Shown piece by piece: positions 50,301-59,994 of a stretch of DNA of 64,000 nucleotides. Each line of letters begins with the position of its first letter. Position 1 is the stretch's first letter. Origin of the DNA: Massilia mucilaginosa (GTDB taxonomy: Bacteria; Pseudomonadota; Gammaproteobacteria; Burkholderiales; Burkholderiaceae_D); NCBI RefSeq assembly GCF_011682145.1, contig NZ_WHJH01000012.1:80539-144538 (forward strand), given 5' to 3'. The notes beneath the pieces were generated by a model. It saw only the letters and a program-made list of their open reading frames with translations, ran no database searches and was not told where the DNA came from. The position numbers were made by a program, and so were the translations under genes.

Positions 50301-51128
50301 ATGACACCAGACAGTTCCGGTCCTCCCCGCGGCGCCCCGCCCGACGCTGCCCTGCCGCTTGACGCCGGGCAAATTCATGTCTGGCTGGTGTTCTACCAAC
50401 AAATCGCCGGGCCCGCCCTGCAAGCGGCCCTGCTGGCGCTGCTGAACGAGCAGGAGCGCGCGCAGCAGCTGCGTTTTCACTTCGCCGACGACCGCCTGCG
50501 CTACCTCGCCACGCGCGCCCTGGTGCGCACCGTGCTGTCGCGCTACGCTCCGCTGGCGCCGGCCGACTGGATCTTCACCCCCAACGCCTACGGCCGCCCC
50601 GCCATCGCCAACGCGCACGCGCAGGCGCGCACGCTCGGCTTCAACCTCTCGCACACGCGCGGCCTGATCGCCATGGCCGTCACGCGCAACCGGATGCTGG
50701 GGGTCGATGTCGAGAACCTGAGCACGCGCCAGGTGTCGGGCGGCATCGCCGAGCATTTTTTCTCGCCGGCGGAAGTGGCGGAGCTGGCCACGGTACCGGA
50801 GGAACGCCGCCAGGACCGTTTCTTCGAGTACTGGACCTTCAAGGAGGCCTACATCAAGGCGCGCGGCATGGGCCTGTCGATTCCGCTCGACCGCTTCAGC
50901 TTCGATTTTCCGGACGAGCGCCAGGTGCGCCTGTCCATCGAAGCCGATCTGGGCGACGATGCCGAACGCTGGCGTTTCTGGCAGTTCCGGCCGGCGCCCG
51001 GCTACCTGCTCGCCCTGTGCGCCGAACGCCTCGATGGCGCGCCGCCGCAGCTGACTGTGCGCGGCGCCATCCCGACCGTCTCCGACGCGCCCTTCGACTG
51101 GACGCTCCTCAAGGCCGGTCCGGCATAG
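50301..51128 (+). CDS. 4'-phosphopantetheinyl transferase
   Basis: A 275-aa Sfp-type transferase that activates acyl or peptidyl carrier proteins with phosphopantetheine from CoA. Motifs are NLSHTRGL, GVDVENL (the GVDIE Mg site) and FFEYWTFKEAYIKARG (WxxKEAxxK). The start at 50301 (MTPDSSG) is chosen over upstream frames that read through low-complexity sequence. No PKS, NRPS or carrier protein gene is in the window, so its clients are elsewhere. The TAG stop shares its TA with the target duplication of the small element that follows. Confidence 0.92.
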   Translation: MTPDSSGPPRGAPPDAALPLDAGQIHVWLVFYQQIAGPALQAALLALLNEQERAQQLRFHFADDRLRYLATRALVRTVLSRYAPLAPADWIFTPNAYGRPAIANAHAQARTLGFNLSHTRGLIAMAVTRNRMLGVDVENLSTRQVSGGIAEHFFSPAEVAELATVPEERRQDRFFEYWTFKEAYIKARGMGLSIPLDRFSFDFPDERQVRLSIEADLGDDAERWRFWQFRPAPGYLLALCAERLDGAPPQLTVRGAIPTVSDAPFDWTLLKAGPA

Positions 51129-51284
51129 TGTCCCGAGTCAGAAATTCGTTGAATAAATATGGCGATAATCGCGCCGATACCGCGTCACAAATGCTCGCCA
51201 GGCATTTGCCTGTCTGCGCTTTGTTCCTTGTCTCGGTGCGATTTCGCCATATTTAGTCATCAACGAATTTCCAACTCGGGACAC
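51128..51284. mobile_element. 157-bp inverted-repeat element (MITE-like, TA target)
   Basis: The ends are GTGTCCCGAGT at the left and its complement ACTCGGGACAC at the right. The inverted repeats extend about 40 bases inward (GAAATTCGTTGA and AAATATGGCGA on both arms). It is flanked by TA at 51126-51127 and 51285-51286, the duplication expected of IS630/Tc1-mariner transposons. It encodes nothing. It sits at the stop codon of the phosphopantetheinyl transferase, and the transcript would fold into a long hairpin. The 189 bases after it hold no supported gene. Confidence 0.85.
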
Positions 51285-51473
51285 TAGCCGTTCAAGAACA
51301 TCGACACGAAACGCCGTGCACCGCCGGATCGCGCAAGCGGGATCAACGGGTCAAGGCTTTGACAGCTTTCCCCGTCCCCGGTAGGTTCCCGCCATGATCA
51401 TGATTTCCGGCGCGAATGCCGCAACGTCCATCCCCGAACCGCAGGCCGCGCAAGCGGCTGGGGCGGCGCGTCC

Positions 51474-52358
51474 TTGACCAGCCATCGCAGCGCCCTGACG
51501 ATGGCGCATGTCGCAGCGGTCCTGTTCGGCCTGACCGGCATCTTCGGGGTGCTGATCCACGCCGACGCCACCGTCATCACGTTCGGGCGCGCCGCGTTCG
51601 CCGTGGCCGCGCTGGCGCTGTTTTCCCTTGCCCGAAAGCGCCCCCTGCTGCGCGGCCTCGACCGCTACAAGCTGTGCATGGTGATCCTGAGCGGCCTGCT
51701 GCTGGCGGCGCACTGGATAACCTTTTTCATCGCCGTGAAAGTCGGCGGCGTGGCGCTCGCCACCCTGGGCTTCGCCAGCTTCCCGGCATGCATCGCGCTG
51801 CTGGACACGCTGGTGTTCCGGGAACGGATCGGCGCCCCGGAAGCGGCCCTGCTGGCCCTGGTCAGCTTGGGCCTGATACTGGTCGCGCCGTCGTACGATA
51901 TGGGAGACCGCGGCAGCGTCGGCCTGTTGTGGGGCATGCTGTCGGGCCTGTCTTTCGCGCTGCTGGCGGTGACCAACCGGCGCGGCACGCGCGGCATGGA
52001 CGCCCTGCAAGTCGCATTCTGGCAAAACCTGGTGGTGACGCTGGCGGTGGCGCCCTTCGCGGCCGCCGGCCTCGGTGCGCCAGCGCGCCTTGACTGGCTC
52101 TACCTGGCCTTGCTGGGCGTGTTCTGCACGGGGCTCGCGCAATACCTGTTCGTCAAGAGCCTGGAACGCTTGAACGCGCGCAGCGCGGGCATGATCATCG
52201 CGCTCGAACCGGTGTACGCGATCGCCTGCGCGTGGTGGTTGTTCGCGCAGCAGCCCGCGCCGCGCATGCTGGCCGGAGCGGCGCTGATCGTCGTCGCCAT
52301 CTTGCTCTCGGCGCGCGCCAGGGCGCCCTCGCCGCTTGCGCCAGACACTGCCGCGTGA
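51474..52358 (+). CDS. EamA/DMT-family transporter
   Basis: A 294-aa inner-membrane protein with ten predicted helices in two EamA halves (first half from FGLTGIFGVLI, second from GLLWGMLSGLSFALLAVTNR), ending in a short Arg-rich tail. The family exports amino acids, metabolites or drugs; the substrate here is unknown. It is read from TTG 51474; an ATG at 51501 is an alternative that would shorten the first helix. It converges with the chemotaxis receptor with six bases between stops. It could export a product of the neighbouring cluster, but the inserted element separates them. Confidence 0.87.
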   Translation: MTSHRSALTMAHVAAVLFGLTGIFGVLIHADATVITFGRAAFAVAALALFSLARKRPLLRGLDRYKLCMVILSGLLLAAHWITFFIAVKVGGVALATLGFASFPACIALLDTLVFRERIGAPEAALLALVSLGLILVAPSYDMGDRGSVGLLWGMLSGLSFALLAVTNRRGTRGMDALQVAFWQNLVVTLAVAPFAAAGLGAPARLDWLYLALLGVFCTGLAQYLFVKSLERLNARSAGMIIALEPVYAIACAWWLFAQQPAPRMLAGAALIVVAILLSARARAPSPLAPDTAA

Positions 52359-52364
52359 GCGGCG

Positions 52365-53951
52365 CTAGCGCGGCAAGGCCAGCACGCCCGGCGCCGGGCG
52401 CGCCTCGATCGCGCTGAGCTTGAACGCCTGCGCCACCTGGGCCAGCGCGGCCGCGTCTTCCTGCATCGACTGGGCGGCGGCGGCGGCCTGTTCGACCAGC
52501 GCGGCGTTTTGCTGGGTCACCTGGTCCATCTCGATGATGGCCTGGTTGATCTGCTCGATCCCGGCGGTCTGCTCCTGGCTGGCCGAGACGATGTCTTTCA
52601 TGATGTCGGTCACTTTCTGGACGCTGGCCACCACATTGTTCATGGTGGTGCCGGCCTGATCGACAAGCCGGGTCCCGGCGTCGACCATGTCGACCGAATC
52701 TTCGATCAGGGTCTTGATTTCTTTCGCCGCCGCCGCCGAGCGCTGCGCCAGGTTGCGTACCTCGGATGCCACCACGGCGAAGCCGCGCCCCTGCTCGCCG
52801 GCGCGCGCCGCTTCGACCGCCGCGTTCAGGGCCAGGATGTTGGTCTGGAAGGCGATGCCGTCGATGACGCTGATGATGTCGACAATGCGGCGCGAGGAGG
52901 TGTTGATCGAGCGCATCGTCGAGACCACCTCCGACACCACGGCGCCGCCTTTTTCCGCCACCTCGGAAGCGCTCAGCGCCAGCTGGTTGGCCTGGCGCGC
53001 GTTGTCGCCGTTGCGCCTGACCGTGTCGGTCAATTCCATGATCGAGGCGGTGGTTTCTTCAATTGAACTGGCCTGCTGTTCGGTGCGGCCGGACAAGTCC
53101 ATATTGCCCCGGGCGATTTCGATCGAGGCCGAAAGGATCCGGTCCGAACCGGCGCGCACCTTGCCGATGGTTTTTTCGAGACTGGCATCCATGTCGCGCA
53201 GGGCCGCCAGCAACTGCCCTGTTTCATCGGTGGAGGTCACGTCGATATGTTCGCTCAGGTCGCCCGTGGCGACCCGGTTGGCCACTTCGACCGCGCGCCG
53301 CAAGGGCTTCTTGATGGAACCGATCACGATGTACGACAGAAACGCCCCCAGCACCAGGCCCAGTCCCAGGGTTGCCAGCATCAGCGTGCGCGTGGTCGCG
53401 CTCGACTTGTCGGCGGCCGCAAAGGCGGCCTGGGCTTCGCCCTTTTGCTGCACCATGCGGGTCAGCAGGGCGGTACGCGCGGATTCGAATTTCTTTTCCG
53501 AGTCGACCTTGAGCTGGGCGCTGGCCGCCTCGTAGTCGCCGCTCTTGGCCAGGGTGACAACCTTGTCGCCGGCGGCGGCATACTGCTCCCACGCCGCTTC
53601 GAAGAGGCCGGCCTGGGCTTTCGCATCGCTCGACTGCAAGGAGCGCTTGTAGCTGTCCAGGCTCTTTTTCAACTTGGCATTGACCAGCGCCACCTCGCGG
53701 TAGGACACCTCGGCCGCCTCCGAATTTTCCGCCCCCATGCCGCCGATCACCAGGGTGCGCGAGCGGTACATGTCGCCCAGCACCTCGCCCAGGCTGACCA
53801 GCGGCACGGTGCTGTCTTCATAAATGGTGCGCATGCTCTCGTTGCTGGCGGACAGGCCGCGCAGGGCGACCAGGCCCACCACGGCCAGCGCAGTGAGCAA
53901 GGTACCGGTCAGGATCATCAGGCGGGTGCTGATATTGACGTTGTATAACAT
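52365..53951 (-). CDS. Methyl-accepting chemotaxis protein
   Basis: A 528-aa receptor: first membrane helix ~11-31, periplasmic four-helix-bundle sensor (4HB_MCP, ~32-187), second helix ~190-212, HAMP ~213-265, and cytoplasmic signalling domain to ~515 with the hairpin tip ([20 protein letters not shown] and [19 protein letters not shown]). It signals to CheA/CheW. It lacks a C-terminal NWETF-type pentapeptide, so it depends on other receptors for CheR/CheB docking. The ligand is unknown. A PstS-like binding-protein gene lies 28 bases upstream on the same strand. Confidence 0.95.
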   Translation of the reverse strand: MLYNVNISTRLMILTGTLLTALAVVGLVALRGLSASNESMRTIYEDSTVPLVSLGEVLGDMYRSRTLVIGGMGAENSEAAEVSYREVALVNAKLKKSLDSYKRSLQSSDAKAQAGLFEAAWEQYAAAGDKVVTLAKSGDYEAASAQLKVDSEKKFESARTALLTRMVQQKGEAQAAFAAADKSSATTRTLMLATLGLGLVLGAFLSYIVIGSIKKPLRRAVEVANRVATGDLSEHIDVTSTDETGQLLAALRDMDASLEKTIGKVRAGSDRILSASIEIARGNMDLSGRTEQQASSIEETTASIMELTDTVRRNGDNARQANQLALSASEVAEKGGAVVSEVVSTMRSINTSSRRIVDIISVIDGIAFQTNILALNAAVEAARAGEQGRGFAVVASEVRNLAQRSAAAAKEIKTLIEDSVDMVDAGTRLVDQAGTTMNNVVASVQKVTDIMKDIVSASQEQTAGIEQINQAIIEMDQVTQQNAALVEQAAAAAQSMQEDAAALAQVAQAFKLSAIEARPAPGVLALPR

Positions 53952-53979
53952 GGGCGGGGGCTCGGCAAGGTTGGGGAAA

Positions 53980-54741
53980 TTACTTCACTTTCAGGTAGTC
54001 GGCCAGCTTCTTGGCCGCGCCCGTGGGGGCGCCGATGGTGACCAGCCCAAGCGGACGCGACATGGCAGGCGCGCCGATGGTCTTGCTGTCGCCCGCTCCG
54101 GCCTTGACATGCACGTCGGCCGCCGGCCCGAAGCCGCCGGGCGTGCGCGAGACCCAGGTGATCACTTCGCGCGGCGACTGCGCTTCCAGGGCCCCCTTGA
54201 CGTACTCGGCGCCATCCATGATGGTTTTCTGGAACACCAGGCTCGGAATCATGCCCGCCTTGGTCACCACCACCTTGATCGGCAGGTCGGCGCCGCCGAC
54301 TTCTTTCCAGTTGGTGATTTTGCCGGTTGCCATATCCTTGAGCTGGGCCTTGCTCAGTGCCGTGACGCCATTCGATTTGTGCACCACGACAACCAGCTCG
54401 TCTGTTCCGATCTGCGTGAATACCAGGTTGTCCGGAATCTTGATGTCCTTGCTGGCGGCCTTGGCGGCCTTTTTGCCGGCCTCGATCGAGTCGGCCAGGG
54501 TGTCCCCGACCGCCGCCACGCTGACTTTGCCCTCGGCCAGGGCGACCATGCCGTTGCCGGTCCCGACACCGTTGACCTTGATCTCGACGCCGGTGGCCTT
54601 GAGGATTTCCGCCGCGCGCGGCTCGAGCACGTCTTTCTGCGGGGTGGTGCCGCCGGAGATTTCCAGCACCTCCGCGGCGCCGGCGCCGCCGGCCAGGCTG
54701 GCGATCATGAGGGAGAGCAGTACGAAGGCAGGCGCTTTCAT
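53980..54741 (-). CDS. PstS-like periplasmic substrate-binding protein
   Basis: A 253-aa exported protein: signal peptide about 1-22, then [18 protein letters not shown] and the phosphate-binding-protein-like patterns [21 protein letters not shown] and [15 protein letters not shown]. It resembles PstS relatives that bind phosphate or other oxyanions but is short and has no PstCAB genes beside it. The start at 54741 has AAGGAT upstream. Adjacent to a chemotaxis receptor gene in the same direction, it might deliver ligand to that receptor; this is inference from position only. Confidence 0.82.
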   Translation of the reverse strand: MKAPAFVLLSLMIASLAGGAGAAEVLEISGGTTPQKDVLEPRAAEILKATGVEIKVNGVGTGNGMVALAEGKVSVAAVGDTLADSIEAGKKAAKAASKDIKIPDNLVFTQIGTDELVVVVHKSNGVTALSKAQLKDMATGKITNWKEVGGADLPIKVVVTKAGMIPSLVFQKTIMDGAEYVKGALEAQSPREVITWVSRTPGGFGPAADVHVKAGAGDSKTIGAPAMSRPLGLVTIGAPTGAAKKLADYLKVK

Positions 54742-55064
54742 TGTGTATCCTTTATGGGGGTCGATCATCGGGAACGGCAAGGTCACCTGAATAGTTTCCC
54801 TGCGCCAACTGATAAACCAGTGTACGGCGGCTCACGGGAACACACAAGAAAATGCGAACTGGGTGGGTGCGAAATGTGTCGTGCTGTTGGAAACATGCGA
54901 TAAGCGCGGCGCTCGCGTTGCTCGGAAGCATGCAACCCGGCGCGATCGCATGGATGAGGAACAGGCGCATGCTGTTCAGCGCGCCGAGGACTCAACAATC
55001 TTCTTGCCGGATCGTCCACGCCGCAGACACCGCCCACGCCGCTGAGCCCTGAACGAGCGCCGGC
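54742..55064. other. Intergenic region, 323 bases, with a copy of a dispersed repeat
   Basis: Upstream of the PstS-like gene and downstream of the PepSY operon. 54974-55033 resembles 59844-59900 near the iron receptor (TTGCCGGATCGTCCACGCC against TTGCCGGATTGTCTACGCC, plus flanking matches). No gene is supported. Confidence 0.5.
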
Positions 55065-55415
55065 TTACATCGCGCTTGCGGCGGCCAGCGACAGCGGCGC
55101 AAGCAGCGCCGCGAGGCGCGCGCTGGCCATCACCGCATTGCGCGCGAACGGCAGCGAGCAGATCAGCGCCATGCCGAGCATCCCGGTCTGGCACAGCCAC
55201 AGCAGCACACCGAACTGGCTACCGTCGGCGCTGACGGCGGCCACCAGCGAGATGGCGAGCAAGGCCGTTCCGGCCAGGATGAAACGCCACTGCTCACGCC
55301 CGCTCTGTTCGCGCAGGCCCAGGCGGCGGCGCTGGCTGGAGGACTGGAAACACAGCACGGCCATGCCGGCCCATGCCGCACAGGCGGACCCCGCCGCCAT
55401 CAGCGGCGCGTTCAT
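55065..55415 (-). CDS. DUF3325-like small membrane protein
   Basis: A 116-aa protein with three hydrophobic helices (AAGSACAAWAGMAVLCF; FILAGTALLAISLVAAV; VLLWLCQTGMLGMALICSL). Size and position match the DUF3325 proteins that end siderophore-linked PepSY operons. The start at 55415 overlaps the PepSY stop (ATGA). Its function is unknown; it is presumed to help the PepSY membrane protein in iron release or reduction. Confidence 0.75.
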   Translation of the reverse strand: MNAPLMAAGSACAAWAGMAVLCFQSSSQRRRLGLREQSGREQWRFILAGTALLAISLVAAVSADGSQFGVLLWLCQTGMLGMALICSLPFARNAVMASARLAALLAPLSLAAASAM

Positions 55416-56998
55416 AGCGCCGCTTCCTTCAACAATGGCCCAGCGCCCGCCTTTACCGTGCCGCGCGAACGCAGGCGCCGCGCGGTCAGCGCAGCCAGCG
55501 CCGCGCTGGCCAGCAGAACCAGATCGGTCCCGGCCACGGCCATGTTTCCGTGGCTGACGGTGCGCAGCAGATGGTCGCCTGTGAGCACGCCGTTGAGCGC
55601 GACGGCCAGCAGCGCAAGCAGTGCGCTGGTCCAGGCCTGTTCGCGCCACGCGGTACCGAGATCGCCACGCGAGCGTGGCTGCCACGCCCGCGCCAGCGCA
55701 TGGACCAGGGTGCCGATCCATACCAGGAAGAAGGTACTTTGCTCCAGCAGCGCACGCCCGGCAATTGCCTCGGGCAAGATCTTGTTGGACACGAGCATGG
55801 CCAGGGTCGCGAGCAGCACGCCCACGCTGCCCGCCGCCGCCACCGCGTTGACCACCAGGCAGCTGATGCGGCCTTCCTTTGCCTGCCGCAGCCGGCGCTT
55901 CTCCACCCACAGCAGCATGCCGGTGCCGATCATCACGCAGCTGGCCAGCCCCATCGCGAAATACAGCCAGCGCAGCGGCCAATGGTCGAAAGGCAGCATG
56001 TGCACGCCAGTGAAAAAGCGCTGCAATGCGAGCGTGGACGACAGTTCCGAGCGCCCGAGCAGCGCGCCGCTGGCGCCGTCGAAGGTCAGCATCCGCGTGT
56101 CGTAACTGATCTGGTCGTGCGGACGGCGCTGGAAGTCGACGCTGGCGTGCGCATCGTGCGGGTTGCGCACGCTGACCCGGCGGATCTCGCCGCCGCCCCA
56201 GAGCTGCTTTGCCTGCGCCGCCATCGCATCGACCGAGGCCAGTTCGGCGCGCCGCCCGGATGGCTCGCGCCGCACCAGGGCGAACGCTTCGCGGGTCGCC
56301 TGGTCCGCCTGCTGGCCGTAGACCAGCGCAATGCCCGGTTTGGTATACACGAACACCATGATGATCAGGCCGGTCAACGTGATGGTGAAATGAAACGGCA
56401 GCAGCAGCACGGCCGAGACGTGATGCAGGTCGAGCGTGGCGCGCTGGCGCGACTTGGCCGGACGGAAGGCGAAAAAATCGCTGAAGATTTTCTTGTGGAT
56501 GATCACACCCGACACCAGCAGCGCCAGCATCGCAATCGACAGCAGCGCCAGCAGCCAGTAGCCGAGGTCCATCCAGGTGAGATGGAAGGTGTAATGAAAA
56601 GGGAAAAAGAATCCGCTGCCGCCCTTGCTGCCCGATGGCGGCAGCAAGCGGCCGCTCGTGGCGTCGACATCGCGGCTCTGGAGTGCGCCGTTTTCAAACC
56701 AGCTCAGGCGCATCGCGGGGGCGCGCCGGGTGGGATATTGCACGGTCCATTGCCTGGCGCCGGGCGCCAGTTGCTCCAGATGGGGCCGGGCCAGACGGTC
56801 GAACGACACCGCCGCCGGCTGCGCCACCCGGGTGGCCGGCATCATCCAGCGGTCGAGCTCCTGGTCGAACACCGAAAGCGTGCCCATGAAAAACACGAGA
56901 AACAGCGGCGCGCAGCACAGCACCCCGGCCCAGGTGTGCAGGTAGTCCATGGCGTGGCGCAGGCGCGGCGGCAGCGGCGTGCCGGCGTGCGCCGTCAT
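55412..56998 (-). CDS. PepSY-associated TM helix protein (siderophore-iron handling)
   Basis: A 528-aa inner-membrane protein with the PepSY_TM layout: a helix near residues 17-40, a periplasmic PepSY part, a central pair of helices (WLLALLSIAMLALLVSGVII; FHFTITLTGLIIMVFVYT), another periplasmic segment and C-terminal helices. Conserved His residues in helices (LHTW, HVSAVLLLPFHF) fit haem or iron ligation. Such proteins accompany TonB siderophore receptors and are thought to reduce or release iron. It is coupled to DUF3649 upstream and DUF3325 downstream, behind a Fur box shared with the divergent receptor. Confidence 0.9.
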   Translation of the reverse strand: MTAHAGTPLPPRLRHAMDYLHTWAGVLCCAPLFLVFFMGTLSVFDQELDRWMMPATRVAQPAAVSFDRLARPHLEQLAPGARQWTVQYPTRRAPAMRLSWFENGALQSRDVDATSGRLLPPSGSKGGSGFFFPFHYTFHLTWMDLGYWLLALLSIAMLALLVSGVIIHKKIFSDFFAFRPAKSRQRATLDLHHVSAVLLLPFHFTITLTGLIIMVFVYTKPGIALVYGQQADQATREAFALVRREPSGRRAELASVDAMAAQAKQLWGGGEIRRVSVRNPHDAHASVDFQRRPHDQISYDTRMLTFDGASGALLGRSELSSTLALQRFFTGVHMLPFDHWPLRWLYFAMGLASCVMIGTGMLLWVEKRRLRQAKEGRISCLVVNAVAAAGSVGVLLATLAMLVSNKILPEAIAGRALLEQSTFFLVWIGTLVHALARAWQPRSRGDLGTAWREQAWTSALLALLAVALNGVLTGDHLLRTVSHGNMAVAGTDLVLLASAALAALTARRLRSRGTVKAGAGPLLKEAAL

Positions 56999-57300
56999 GC
57001 CGCGCCCGCCAGCGACAGGCTGGCCCAGCCGACCAGGGCGAAGCCGAGCGCGCCGCCCAGCACCCAGGCCGCGGCGCGCGCGGTGGTGGCGGCGCCGAAG
57101 GCCACCAGCAAGGCGATGGTCCAGACGAGAAAGGCCAGCATGCCGGTGCTGACGACCGCATCGGCGCGCCGCATGATGCCGCTCGCCAGCAGGACGCCGG
57201 AGCCGGCGGCCATGAAGGAAATTGCCAGGACGTAGCCGCCCAGCGCGCCGATCAATGCGCGTGCCAGGGCCGCTCGCCCGCTAAAGCCGAATTTGGACAT
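56995..57300 (-). CDS. DUF3649 family small membrane protein
   Basis: A 101-aa protein with about three helices (ALIGALGGYVLAISFMAAG; MLAFLVWTIALLVAFGAA; AAWVLGGALGFALVGW). It is a typical first gene of the DUF3649-PepSY-DUF3325 set. The start at 57300 leaves a short leader to the Fur box at 57364. It overlaps the PepSY gene by four bases. Function unknown; linked to siderophore-iron use. Confidence 0.8.
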   Translation of the reverse strand: MSKFGFSGRAALARALIGALGGYVLAISFMAAGSGVLLASGIMRRADAVVSTGMLAFLVWTIALLVAFGAATTARAAAWVLGGALGFALVGWASLSLAGAA

Positions 57301-57363
57301 GGGAAATTGTCACGAGTTACTACAAAGAACGCGTTTCTACGTCATACTAGCCGAAATCTTAAT

Positions 57364-57382
57364 GAAAATCACTATCATTCTC
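57364..57382. promoter_or_regulatory. Fur box between DUF3649 operon and siderophore receptor
   Basis: GAAAATCACTATCATTCTC matches the 19-bp Fur consensus at 14 positions. It lies in the divergent region and can serve both directions, predicting joint induction by iron limitation. Confidence 0.82.
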
Positions 57383-57546
57383 ATTCATGGCATCGGTCCG
57401 ACTCATACCGTCGCCGACTTGTTGCACCGAACCGGCTATACCAGCACGCCAGGCCGACGGCCGCTGGCGCGCACGGCTCCATCCGGGAGCGCATCGGCAG
57501 GCGCGGGCCTGTCGATTTCATTTCCACATCCGTCGTCAATCACTCT

Positions 57547-59745
57547 ATGAACATACCACAGCAACGAGCCCGACAGTCCGCGCCATTCCGGCGCACCGCC
57601 ATCAGCGCCGCCCTCCAGGCCGCATGCCTGGGCCTGGCCCTGGCCTCCTCCGCCAGCCATGCGCAGGACGCCGCCGCCGCCAGGCAGGAGACAGTGCTGC
57701 CGACCGTCAGCATCTTCGGCGAGCGCGCCCAGGAGCAGGGCTACGTGGCCAGCCGCAGCGCCGCCGCGACCAAGACCGACACGCCGCTGATCGAAACGCC
57801 GCAGGCGATCTCGGTGATCACGCGCGCCGAGATGGATGCGCGCAACGTGCGCGACCTCGGCGAGGCCGTCGCCTACAGCGCCGGCGTGACCTCGGGCGGC
57901 ACCGGTGAAACCACCCTGTTCGGCGGTAACAGCGTGCGCGTGCGCGGCTTCGGCGGCGGCGGCACCGCCGGCTTTTCGTTCAACGAATACCTGGACGGCA
58001 TGAAGCTGCAAGGTACCGGCTACGACGGCGGCAATCTGGACCCGTATCTGCTCGAACGGGTCGATGTGGTCAAGGGCCCGGCCTCGGTACTGTTCGGCCA
58101 GACCCAGCCCGGCGGCATCGTCAACATGGTCAGCAAGCGCGCCGGTGCGGACATGGTCAACGAAGTGCGCCTCGGCGCCGGCACCCGCTCGCACGTCGAT
58201 GCCGGAGTCGATGCGGGCGGCGCCATCGGGTCGCATCTGCACTGGCGCGTGACCGGCCTGGCCCTGGACGAACATCTGCAACAGGACCCCGCCAAACGCA
58301 AGCGCAAGGTCGTGGCGCCGTCGCTGACCTGGTCCAACGGCAAGACCTCGCTGACCGCACTGGCGCATTATCAGCAGGACGACATCAACGCCACCCTGGT
58401 CAATGTGATTCCCGCCGCCGGCCTGTTCGGCAATCCGGGCGGCCGGGTGGCCGGCGATCTCCGGGTCGGCGATCCGGGCTTCGAGAACTGGGACCGCACA
58501 ACCTCCTCGATCGGCTATCTGTTCAGCCATGCCGTGAGCGACACCCTGGCTTTGCGCCAGAACCTGCGCTACAGCCGCAACGAACTCGATTCGCGGTGGC
58601 TGTACCGGCGCGCGCTCGCGCCGGACCGCCGCACCCTGAACCGCAGCGCCTTTTCCGCCGTCGAGGATGCCGCCAATCTCAATCTCGACAACCAGCTCGA
58701 ATGGACATTCAAGAGCGGCGCGTTCAAGCACACGCTGCTGGCCGGGGTCGACTACCAGCGCCGCACCAACGACGCCGTGCGCCATTTCGGATTCAACGGC
58801 GTGCCGGCGCTCGATCTGTTCGCGCCGAAGTACAAGCAGGCTGTTCCCGCGCAGGCCGTGTTCCAGAGCGAAGATGTGGTGGGACGCCAGCTGGGCGTAT
58901 ATGTCCAGGACCAGGTCAAATTGGGTAGCCTCTCGCTGCTGGTGGGCGGCCGCCACGACCAGGCGCACAGCCGCACGCTCAACCGCTTGAACAACAGCAC
59001 CACCTTGCAGGACGATGACGCCTTCACCGGCCGGGTCGGCGTGATCTACAACTTCGCCGGCGGCGTCGCGCCGTACGTCAGCTATGCCACCTCGTTCGAA
59101 CCGATCAGCGGGCGCGCATTCAACGGCGGCATATTCGAACCGATGAAGGGCAAGCAGGTCGAAGCCGGCCTCAAGTACCAGCCCGCCGGCAGCGCCCATA
59201 TGGTCACGTTCGCGCTGTTCGACCTGACCCAGCAAAACATGACCACGGGCGACCCCGAGCACACCGGGTTCAGCATCCAGACCGGCGAAGTGCGCACGCG
59301 CGGCATCGAGCTCGAAGGCAAGGCGCAGCTGCTCAAGGACCTGGACCTGACGGCGGCCTACACTTACCTGGACGACGAGGTCAGGCGCAGCAACAACCCC
59401 GACCTGGGCAAGCGGCGCGCGCAGATTCCCGCGCACAGCGCATCCGTGTGGGCCAACTACTCCGTGCGCGCCGGCGCGCTGGCGGGCCTGGGACTGGGCC
59501 TGGGCGCGCGCTACACCGGCAAGACGCAGGGCGACACGATCAACAGCTTCGCCGCGCCCGGCCACACCCTGTTCGACCTGGCATTGCGCTACGACCTGGG
59601 CCGCTTGGGCATGAAGGCCTGGATGGCCGAACTGCACGTGAACAATGTGGCGGACAAGGAGTATGTCGCCTCCTGCTTCGCCACCCACAGCTGCTATCTG
59701 GGCCTTTCGCGCTCGGCGCGGGCGAGCTTGAAGTACAACTGGTAA
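57547..59745 (+). CDS. TonB-dependent siderophore receptor
   Basis: A 732-aa receptor: signal peptide about 1-39 (SASHAQ), TonB-box region, plug with TPQAISVITRAEMDARNVRD and VVKGPASVLFGQTQPGG, and a barrel ending YVASCFATHSCYLGLSR...LKYNW. The C-terminal YVASC..(x)..C..G pattern is typical of hydroxamate (FhuA/FoxA-like) receptors. The start at 57547 gives a clean signal peptide; longer frames read through the Fur-box region. It is divergent from the DUF3649-PepSY-DUF3325 operon. A broken paralogue follows downstream. Confidence 0.93.
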   Translation: MNIPQQRARQSAPFRRTAISAALQAACLGLALASSASHAQDAAAARQETVLPTVSIFGERAQEQGYVASRSAAATKTDTPLIETPQAISVITRAEMDARNVRDLGEAVAYSAGVTSGGTGETTLFGGNSVRVRGFGGGGTAGFSFNEYLDGMKLQGTGYDGGNLDPYLLERVDVVKGPASVLFGQTQPGGIVNMVSKRAGADMVNEVRLGAGTRSHVDAGVDAGGAIGSHLHWRVTGLALDEHLQQDPAKRKRKVVAPSLTWSNGKTSLTALAHYQQDDINATLVNVIPAAGLFGNPGGRVAGDLRVGDPGFENWDRTTSSIGYLFSHAVSDTLALRQNLRYSRNELDSRWLYRRALAPDRRTLNRSAFSAVEDAANLNLDNQLEWTFKSGAFKHTLLAGVDYQRRTNDAVRHFGFNGVPALDLFAPKYKQAVPAQAVFQSEDVVGRQLGVYVQDQVKLGSLSLLVGGRHDQAHSRTLNRLNNSTTLQDDDAFTGRVGVIYNFAGGVAPYVSYATSFEPISGRAFNGGIFEPMKGKQVEAGLKYQPAGSAHMVTFALFDLTQQNMTTGDPEHTGFSIQTGEVRTRGIELEGKAQLLKDLDLTAAYTYLDDEVRRSNNPDLGKRRAQIPAHSASVWANYSVRAGALAGLGLGLGARYTGKTQGDTINSFAAPGHTLFDLALRYDLGRLGMKAWMAELHVNNVADKEYVASCFATHSCYLGLSRSARASLKYNW

Positions 59746-59843
59746 GCACCGGTTGGCGCACCGCACCGCCCTGATGCGGCAGCGAGGCGCGGCCCGTCGG
59801 CACGGGAGGATCGGCCAGGCCGGGTGATATCGGCGGCTTGGCT

Positions 59844-59900
59844 TTTCAGTCCGGGCACTAAACAAACGCTTTGCCGGATTGTCTACGCCATCGACACGGC
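59844..59900. repeat. Copy of a dispersed intergenic repeat
   Basis: The TTTCAG...ACTAAACAA...TTGCCGGATTGTCTACGCC..GACAC series resembles 54974-55033. Both copies lie outside genes in the iron region. Confidence 0.45.
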
Positions 59901-59920
59901 CCGGCCGCGCAAGCGGCCGG
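59901..59920 (+). terminator. Hairpin downstream of the siderophore receptor
   Basis: A perfect 8-bp stem, CCGGCCGC / GCGGCCGG, closes a GCAA tetraloop, followed by CGCTTTCG. The U tract is weak, so termination efficiency is uncertain. Confidence 0.45.
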
Positions 59921-59994
59921 CGCTTTCGTGCGCTATCGATCCATGACATCTTAGCTTTGGCAACAAGGCGACGATCCTAACCTGCCGGGCAAGC

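Noticed and set aside
50301..51128. NRPS/PKS cluster implied by the phosphopantetheinyl transferase
   Set aside because: No condensation, adenylation, ketosynthase or carrier domains occur in the window; the transferase alone does not define such a cluster.
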